From positions 1 through 47,702 of the forward strand of contig DAOTKC010000009.1 in assembly GCA_035449045.1 (NCBI GenBank): DNA of 47,702 bases, in the 5' to 3' direction. The DNA is from DAOTKC01 sp035449045. Its GTDB lineage: Bacteria > Bacillota > Clostridia > Christensenellales > CAG-917. Position numbers and translations under genes: made by a program. The notes under the pieces were generated by a model. It worked only from the letters and a program-made list of their open reading frames with translations. It was not told the DNA's origin and did not search any database. Positions 41,733 to 47,702 of this stretch are shown here, piece by piece (the stretch's first letter is position 1; each line of letters starts with the position of its first letter).

Positions 41733-44315
41733 CTATTTACTCCGTCCGGAACGAAGCTCGGTGTAAAGCTTGCTGTTTTCGCTGTAGTCGGCAAAGGAGT
41801 CGGGCGACACGCTGTAACGCTCGCGGCTGTAGGAGAGAAGGAAGCAATTGTTGGAGAACTGCGGCGCAACGCCCTTGATGAAGTCGGGAATGGGCACCTC
41901 GTGGAGCGCGTAGCCCGCCTGTTCATACCCCGTTACCAGCGAGGCGTCGGCGGGAAGGTTGCCGCCCATCACGAAGACGCCGATGTGGAAGTAGAGGTGG
42001 TTGTTTATGGTGTATTTCAGCATCTCGTAGGTGGAGTTGTTCTTTAAAGTGTAGCCGAGCATCAAGTCGATGAGGGATTGCAGCGTATCTTCGTCCATGC
42101 CGAAATTCTTTGCCATGTCGGGCGCCAGCTTGAAAAGCTGAATCATGTCGTTTTCGCCGTCCTTCCAGTTGTAGATGTCCAAAAAGCCCTCGATGTGAAG
42201 CTTGTTGACGCCGGTATTGTATTTAGTCACAATATCCTCAAATTCGATTTCGTTGTCGTAAATGTGGATGGCCGTAAGCAAGCAGATGGGCGCCGCCGTC
42301 GAGTTGGAAAACACGGTGTCTTCGAGGACGGTGGTGGCGGCTTCGAGGCAGTTGTAGGAATAAATCAAAAGACCGGCGCTGGGCGTGTTTCTGAAGATAC
42401 AGCCCTTGAAGCGGACGTTGGCGTATTGCGAGATGGCGCAGTTATAGGCGTTTTCCATAATGCACCAACGGATGTTTATGCCGCTTATAACCTTTTTTGT
42501 GTCGCGGTCGTTGGCGATGCGGACGCCCCATCTGAATTGGCCGTAGGCCGACGTCCCCTTGGCTTGCGAGACGGCGTCGTCGGTGATGCCGTAGCGGATG
42601 GTGGCGTTTTCCAGCGTGACGTTGTCGTCGATTATATTTATGATGGAGTCGATAAAGCTGACGCTTTGGTTGTTGCTTGTCAGCACGCGGTAGACCGTCT
42701 TGCCGTTGCCGTAGAGGTTTTTGGTCACCGTGGGGCCGTTGCTCTCGCTCGACTGGTGCGCCGCGTAATATTGGTCGGTCAAACCGATGTCGGAATGAAG
42801 GGCGATGCCGTAGCCTTCGTCGAGGTATTTGGTAAACTGGGCGAGGTTGTAGACGTTGACGCTGTCGACGAGCGTCATGGTGTAGCTCGCCTCTGGCGCT
42901 ATGCTTTGATAGAGCGGATAGCGCGCGCGGACTGTCACCGTCACGCTCCGTTTGCCCTCAAAGGGCGCGGTGCCGAAGACGAGCTTGTTAGAGTCGTCGG
43001 CCTCGAATGCGGCATCTGCGGTGCCCGCCGCCGTCCAAATAAACTCGTCGGGGCCGGCTTCCTCGGGCGCGCGTAGCGTAATTCGGCGGTAGTTGACGGC
43101 CGCCCCGCCTTCCTCGGAATAAATTCCGAAGACGCGCTGGCCCGCTATTCCGGCGTTGTCGAGAGAGGTAGAATAGACGGAGTCAAGAAGTATTCTGGTG
43201 ACGGGTTTTATAACTTTAAGCCTGAAAGTAAACGAGCTTAACGCCGAAGTCAGCGTGATGTCGGCCTCGCCCGCGCTTTTGGGGCTCGCCGTGCCGTTTT
43301 GGGTGACCGTCGCGATGTCGGGCGACGCCGAGGAAAACACGGCGTCGGGCGCTCCCGCTCGAAGTCCGTCACGATAGATTGCCTCTAGATATATGGGTTC
43401 GCCGCCCATTCTTAAGAAGAAGTCGCCGTCACTTAAAATATCGGCGTGGCGGATGGTGATGTCGTCATAGCCGCATTGCTCGATAGTCAGCGTCTGCCCC
43501 GACAACGACATCGAAGCGGGATACGCCGTGATATTTAAGTTTCCGCCCGAAATTTCACAGTTTTCAAGCGCTAACGACGCGCCCGAGTATTTGGCGAAAA
43601 CCAGCGCGGAAAGCGGGACTTCGGTTTGGGATGTATAGAGATGGGAGAATTTAAAGACGGAATCAAGGCAGGTAAGCTCGATGGACGCCGTCACCTCGGG
43701 ATTGGCCTTGGACGTCGCGGTAATCGTCGCCTTGCCCGGGCTCACCGCCTCGGCGATGCCGTTTTTGCTGACGGTGAAGGCGCTGCCCGAAACCGTCCAA
43801 GTCACCGACTTGTCGAGAGCGTCGACCGAGAACACAAGCGCCTCCAGCTTAGCCGCATCGCCCACGAGGTAGATGCGCTTGACGCTGTCGGCAATGCGCA
43901 TCGAGGTAACGGCGTTGCCGCCCACTATAAAGCGACAGGTGTCGAACTTGTTGCCCTCCGCCGAGGTGGCCTTGACGGTGAATACGCCGTAGCAATATAT
44001 TGTGACGACGCCGCTTTGGTCAACTTCGGCAATCTTGAAGCCGCCGTCGACAAGGGACGGGTCGTCAAGCTGAACGTCCTCAATTGACCAGATGATATCT
44101 TTGTTGCGCGCGCCTGTGGGATAGACCTTGGCGGACAGCCCGTCGTAAACCTCGCCGGCGCCGCCCTGAAAATCAATCACAACCTCGCTTTCGTTGAGCT
44201 CGACGCGCTCCACGTTGATATAGACGCGGGTGGCAATGATGGTGGACGCCAGTCCCGTGGCCAGCAGAATTATTATGGGAACGGTTAACAAAATTCCGAT
44301 TAAAAGCTTTTTCAT
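41733..44315 (-). CDS. Membrane-anchored Big_2/right-handed beta-helix protein, copy 2 (860 aa)
   Basis: The N-terminal hydrophobic segment (4-30) is a signal anchor or signal peptide. Bacterial Ig-like (Big_2-type) domains follow at about 45-140, 150-215 (VTWTVSGSAFTVSKNGIAEA, PGKATITATSKAN) and 305-365. From about 510 to 720 a right-handed beta-helix is suggested by NLYGNGKTVYR, VTLENATIRYG, NIRWCIMENA, VRFKGCIFRNT and VLEDTVFSNS. The tail ends YSENSKLYTELRSGRSK. CCGGAGA precedes the ATG. Beta-helices of this kind often bind or cleave polysaccharide, but no catalytic residues can be assigned. DNA and protein similarity to copy 1 is high, so the pair arose by recent tandem duplication. Confidence 0.85.
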   Translation of the reverse strand: MKKLLIGILLTVPIIILLATGLASTIIATRVYINVERVELNESEVVIDFQGGAGEVYDGLSAKVYPTGARNKDIIWSIEDVQLDDPSLVDGGFKIAEVDQSGVVTIYCYGVFTVKATSAEGNKFDTCRFIVGGNAVTSMRIADSVKRIYLVGDAAKLEALVFSVDALDKSVTWTVSGSAFTVSKNGIAEAVSPGKATITATSKANPEVTASIELTCLDSVFKFSHLYTSQTEVPLSALVFAKYSGASLALENCEISGGNLNITAYPASMSLSGQTLTIEQCGYDDITIRHADILSDGDFFLRMGGEPIYLEAIYRDGLRAGAPDAVFSSASPDIATVTQNGTASPKSAGEADITLTSALSSFTFRLKVIKPVTRILLDSVYSTSLDNAGIAGQRVFGIYSEEGGAAVNYRRITLRAPEEAGPDEFIWTAAGTADAAFEADDSNKLVFGTAPFEGKRSVTVTVRARYPLYQSIAPEASYTMTLVDSVNVYNLAQFTKYLDEGYGIALHSDIGLTDQYYAAHQSSESNGPTVTKNLYGNGKTVYRVLTSNNQSVSFIDSIINIIDDNVTLENATIRYGITDDAVSQAKGTSAYGQFRWGVRIANDRDTKKVISGINIRWCIMENAYNCAISQYANVRFKGCIFRNTPSAGLLIYSYNCLEAATTVLEDTVFSNSTAAPICLLTAIHIYDNEIEFEDIVTKYNTGVNKLHIEGFLDIYNWKDGENDMIQLFKLAPDMAKNFGMDEDTLQSLIDLMLGYTLKNNSTYEMLKYTINNHLYFHIGVFVMGGNLPADASLVTGYEQAGYALHEVPIPDFIKGVAPQFSNNCFLLSYSRERYSVSPDSFADYSENSKLYTELRSGRSK

Positions 44316-44486
44316 TTCATTCTCCGGACCGACTCTGGAAGGGATTGCGGCTGCAATTCTCCCATAAATTTAAGTCCATTTGCTGCGGTTTTTATTGTAT
44401 TTAGCCGATTTATCTTTTGGTAATATATGCTAATCTTTTGCCTTACGCTTAACTCTTGAGCCGATTGGCGGCAAATCTAAGTAAAA

Positions 44487-46886
44487 CTAATCGCTCTCGC
44501 CGCGCAGACGGGCGTAAAATTCGGCATTTTCTTTGTAGAATTCGCCCGGTCTTAATGATGAGTTTTTGTCGTAGACCCATGCCTCGCACTTGTTGTTATC
44601 GATGCCGGGGATGACCGGCAGGTCGAGGTGGCGGAAACGCGGGTCTTCGATTTCGAGGACGTCGACGGCAACGGGACACGTCAAACCGGCGGCGAACAGG
44701 CCGAGATGGACGAAAGCCTCATCTTTAATCATTATTCTGAAGTCCTCGAACTCCTCGCTCATATAGCGGCTGCGGATATAGCCGACGATTATTTGGTTGA
44801 GTATATCGTTGCCGGTGATATCGCCCACCAAATCGATGTTGTTGATGCTCTGCCAGTTGTAGATGTCCAAGAAGCCCTGCGACCGGAAGGTGGAGCGGAC
44901 GCCTGCTTCGCCGACAAAGCTGGAAATTCCGATTGACGGCACCACCGAGTTGGACAAGACGCTGTTTATGAAGAGAATATTGCTTCTGGTGTTGCCCTGC
45001 GCGGCGGCGTAAATCGGGCCGTAGAAGGAATAGTCCGAGGTGTTTCTTAAGACGCAGCCGCGAACGGTGATGTCGGCGCCGAAGCACATTATGCCGTAGT
45101 TGCAGCTCTCGACGATGCAGTATTCCACCGTGACGTCGGTAAAATAATTTTCCTCGGCGCCGTTGAAGTCGTAGTTGACGCAGAGCGCGGTGCCCGAAAG
45201 ACCTGCCTTGACTATCTGGTTGTTAATGGGCTTTTCGACGCGGAGCACAGCATTCGATACCTTGACGCCCGACGCCGCAATATTTAGGACCGATATGTCA
45301 ATATGGGCCGCTTTTTGTAAATTGTCTAAAATTCTGCCGTTGCCGTAGAGGTTCTTTCTGATGTGAATGCGGTTAAAACCGTCGAAGGTGATGTTGGAGG
45401 TCAGCGCCACCGCATTGTTTGCGTCGGCCGCCGTCCTAAGCTCGGCCTCGCTCGACACCTCGACGGCGTCGGCCATCTTGAAGCTGTAAGACGCCCCGAC
45501 GGGCATGCTGCTGTATTTGGGATATTTCGCCGTCACGTTGACGTTGACGGTGATTTCGCCCGAAAAGCCGCCCGCAAGCGTTAAGACGTTGCCCGAAAAC
45601 ACGGCATATTCGGAGTCGGATGTATAATAAAAGTCGGCGGGGTCGCAGTTTAAAGGAAGCCTCGGCGCGAAGGTTATTGTGTTGGCAACGATAACCGAGC
45701 CCTCGTCGAATTTTTTGGCGCCGCGAATTGTCTCGGCCGCAATGCCGCGCGCGTCGTCGGCGGCGTTTTTATTCAAGACCATATAAGTTAAAAGCTGGCG
45801 CGAAACCAAGTTGACGGAGTCGGAAGAAAAGGCAAAAGCCGCCGTCACCGTGAACTCGCCCGCCGCATTCACGCGGAGCCTCCCCGAGGAATCAATCTCG
45901 GCGATGTCGGGCGCGGATGACGACCAGCTTACCGCGGGAACACCGGCGCGAAGGGCGTCTTTGTAGCGCGCGGTGAAGAAGTAAGGCAGGCTCCCGACCT
46001 CTAGCCGGTAGGATGTAGCGGAATTCATAAACCGCTTCTGCTCGATTTCGATGTCGTTCTCGCCGCAAAGCCCGATTGTCACGGTTTGTCCGCCCGAAGA
46101 CAAAACGGCAGGCCCGCCGCCCGTAAAGCTTAAGCTGCCGCTCGAAATTTCGCAGCCGGAAACGGCCGTCGCCGAGGGCGCAATGCCGAGCTCGCTCAAA
46201 GACACCGAGCTTTCCGAAATAAAAAACTCGTTGCCGAACCTAGAGCCCGCGGCCGCGACGCTTATGCCGAAAGCGCGGACGGCGCCCCCCGTTCTGCAAA
46301 TTATTTCGGCGGTGCCCGCCGAATGCGCCTTGACTATGCCGTTTTTGTCAACGGTGGCGACGGATGCGTCGCTGGAGCTCCACTCGACGTCGGTAACAAG
46401 GCAATCGGTGGGACGGAAGACGGCGGTCAGAAGCTGCGCTTCGCCCGCGCTCATATTGGGCTCGCCGAGAAGCTCGATGTTGTCTACGGCGGCGCTCGCC
46501 AGATGGAACAGGCAGCTCGCACGCTTGTTGCCTTCTTCCGAGGTTGCGATGACGTAAAAAGCGCCGTAGGTCTTGCCCGTCACCACGCCGTTCTCGTCGA
46601 CCGTCGCTATTTCGCCCTCGACCGTTGTATCGAAGCGCGCGATTTCCTCAATCGACCAAATTATTTTTTTGTTGGTGGCGAGTTTGGGAAAGACGGTAGC
46701 CTTGAGGTCGGTGAAGACGTTGTCGGTTATGGTGAAACCGTCACTTTCGTCGACCTTGGTATAATTTAAAATCACCTCGTCGACCGAAATGTAGGCCGTC
46801 ATCGAAATCAGCCCCGATGCCAAAAAGACGCTTGCCACAATCACAAGCGGTATTACAAATAATATTCCGATTATAAGTTTTTTCAC
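44487..46886 (-). CDS. Membrane-anchored Big_2/right-handed beta-helix protein, copy 3 (799 aa)
   Basis: Same architecture as copy 2. Start GTG (46884-46886) follows AGGTG. The hydrophobic N-terminus MKKLIIGILFVIPLVIV is followed by Big_2-type domains, the clearest near 150-210 with VEWSSSDASVATVDKNGIV and AGTAEIICRTGG. The beta-helix region includes NLYGNGRILDNLQ, TVEYCIVESCNYGIM, VRGCVLRNTS and GFLDIYNWQS. It ends FYKENAEFYARLRGESD. Overall more distant from copies 1 and 2 than they are from each other, and closer to copy 4. Surface location is inferred from the anchor. Confidence 0.85.
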   Translation of the reverse strand: MKKLIIGILFVIPLVIVASVFLASGLISMTAYISVDEVILNYTKVDESDGFTITDNVFTDLKATVFPKLATNKKIIWSIEEIARFDTTVEGEIATVDENGVVTGKTYGAFYVIATSEEGNKRASCLFHLASAAVDNIELLGEPNMSAGEAQLLTAVFRPTDCLVTDVEWSSSDASVATVDKNGIVKAHSAGTAEIICRTGGAVRAFGISVAAAGSRFGNEFFISESSVSLSELGIAPSATAVSGCEISSGSLSFTGGGPAVLSSGGQTVTIGLCGENDIEIEQKRFMNSATSYRLEVGSLPYFFTARYKDALRAGVPAVSWSSSAPDIAEIDSSGRLRVNAAGEFTVTAAFAFSSDSVNLVSRQLLTYMVLNKNAADDARGIAAETIRGAKKFDEGSVIVANTITFAPRLPLNCDPADFYYTSDSEYAVFSGNVLTLAGGFSGEITVNVNVTAKYPKYSSMPVGASYSFKMADAVEVSSEAELRTAADANNAVALTSNITFDGFNRIHIRKNLYGNGRILDNLQKAAHIDISVLNIAASGVKVSNAVLRVEKPINNQIVKAGLSGTALCVNYDFNGAEENYFTDVTVEYCIVESCNYGIMCFGADITVRGCVLRNTSDYSFYGPIYAAAQGNTRSNILFINSVLSNSVVPSIGISSFVGEAGVRSTFRSQGFLDIYNWQSINNIDLVGDITGNDILNQIIVGYIRSRYMSEEFEDFRIMIKDEAFVHLGLFAAGLTCPVAVDVLEIEDPRFRHLDLPVIPGIDNNKCEAWVYDKNSSLRPGEFYKENAEFYARLRGESD

Positions 46887-46982
46887 AATATCACCTTCAA
46901 AAAATCGGAACTAACCTTTTTTCCTTTGCCGGGCCCAAAACAAGCTCGGCGCAAATCGGTCAAATCTCAATTTCCTTAAGCC

Positions 46983-47702
46983 CTATTCTCCGCGAAGCTT
47001 GGCGTAGAGCGCGGCATCCTCAACATAGAAATCGCCCGGCTTGATATCGGCGTTTTTATCGTAGACGTAAGCGATGCAGACATTGAAATCCAGCCCCGCG
47101 ATAATCTCGAGCGGGACGCGGTGGTAGCGCGGGTCCTCAATCGTCACGTCGATGCAGGTGGGATTCAACGCGCCGGCTCCCAAAATCGCCATGTGAATGT
47201 AAACTTGGCCGTTTTCCTCATAGCGGTATGGCTCGTATTCGGGCGCGCGGTAACGCTCGCGGACATATTCTTTGATGAACACATTAATAAACTCGGTGTC
47301 GCTGACGTCGCCCAAAAGGTCAACGTTGCTGATGCTTTGCCAGTTGTAGATATCCAAAAAGCCCGTCGACGTCAGCTTGGTGGGGACTCTCGGCTCGTTG
47401 TTGGACGTCAGCCCTATCGAGGGAATCAGGGAGTTGGAAAAAATGCAGTTGTTGAGCGTGATGTCGCTGTATAGGTCGCCGTAGGGGCAGGCCTCGACGG
47501 GCGCGTAGATGGCGTAGCTCACGTGTTTCGGAGTATGCAGCCGTCCACGGTATATTGGGCGCCCCGCGAATACAGCCCGAAGTGGCCGTTTTCAATCATG
47601 CAGTATTCCACCCTGATGCCGGTGAGGAAGGGGCGGTCGGCGTTGTTGTAGGCCGAGTTGATGAACAGCACCACGCCTTTCAAGTCCTTGGAAGCGATTT
47701 CG
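46983..47702 (-). pseudogene. Beta-helix/Big_2 surface protein, copy 4, partial and frameshifted
   Basis: Enters from the right edge in one frame (IRVEYCMIENGHFGLYSRGA, then VDGCILRNT) that stops at TGA (47519-47521). The downstream part continues in another frame from 47522 to 46983 (VSYAIYAPVEACPYGDLYSD, then GFLDIYNWQSISNVDL). Copy 3 reads through the same point as VLRNTSDYSFYGPIYAAAQG, so the break is a shift of one base, not a real gene end. No homopolymer lies there. The C-terminus FYVEDAALYAKLRGE matches copy 3. The N-terminal two thirds lie outside the window. Confidence 0.7.

Noticed and set aside
42078..43076. 332-codon plus-strand open frame opposite copy 2
   Set aside because: Shadow of the beta-helix coding strand; its Val/Arg/Gly/Asp composition is typical of antisense frames in this GC-rich DNA.

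Overview
The window looks like a chromosomal piece from an anaerobic, fermentative Firmicute, most likely an uncultured Clostridia-type organism. The reasons are RqcH, TmcAL, a DivIVA-like protein, Pta-AckA, several [4Fe-4S] proteins, a DNA polymerase I without proofreading residues, and the rpmF/plsX/rnc/smc/ftsY block. Coding DNA is moderately GC-rich, promoters are AT-rich and mostly sigma-A-like, and genes are densely packed on the minus strand. The species is inferred from gene content only.

Layout. 1-530: 5' part of tig (minus), divergent from rqcH (728-2425, plus). 2554-18192: eight consecutive minus-strand genes encoding, in transcription order, a lid-less Hsp70-like ATPase, a SNF2-type helicase with a cysteine-rich tail, a cysteine-rich 601-aa protein, a 1488-aa five-TM protein with about 12 MBG-type repeats, a zinc-ribbon 371-aa protein, two helical proteins (472 and 228 aa), and a Vps4/katanin-like AAA ATPase. 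This cassette has its own promoter and leader hairpin and is bounded by terminators at both ends. It is the best candidate here for an undescribed system; it looks like a membrane-associated, ATP-driven assembly, but its function is unknown.

18498-25480: core block ftsY, smc, rnc, plsX, rpmF (minus). 25597-30309: pta-ackA followed by an SDR epimerase, a zinc-motif protein and a flavodoxin/ferredoxin fusion. This unit is divergent from tmcAL (30476-31564) through overlapping promoters. 31565-33300: a DivIVA-like protein and an unknown protein. 33467-33553: tRNA-Leu(CAG). 33647-38868: polyferredoxin, coaE, polA and a patatin-like lipase, with an unexplained structured element at 34145-34249.

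38962-47702: an array of four tandem paralogs encoding secreted or membrane-anchored proteins with Ig-like (Big_2-type) and right-handed beta-helix regions. Two copies are intact (860 and 799 aa). One is broken by a G7 homopolymer, and the last, cut by the window edge, carries a frameshift. Both the array and the MBG-repeat protein suggest heavy investment in extracellular surface proteins.

Two transcripts (rqcH, polA) appear to be leaderless or nearly so, and two others (tig, the Hsp70 cassette) appear to begin directly with a stem-loop.
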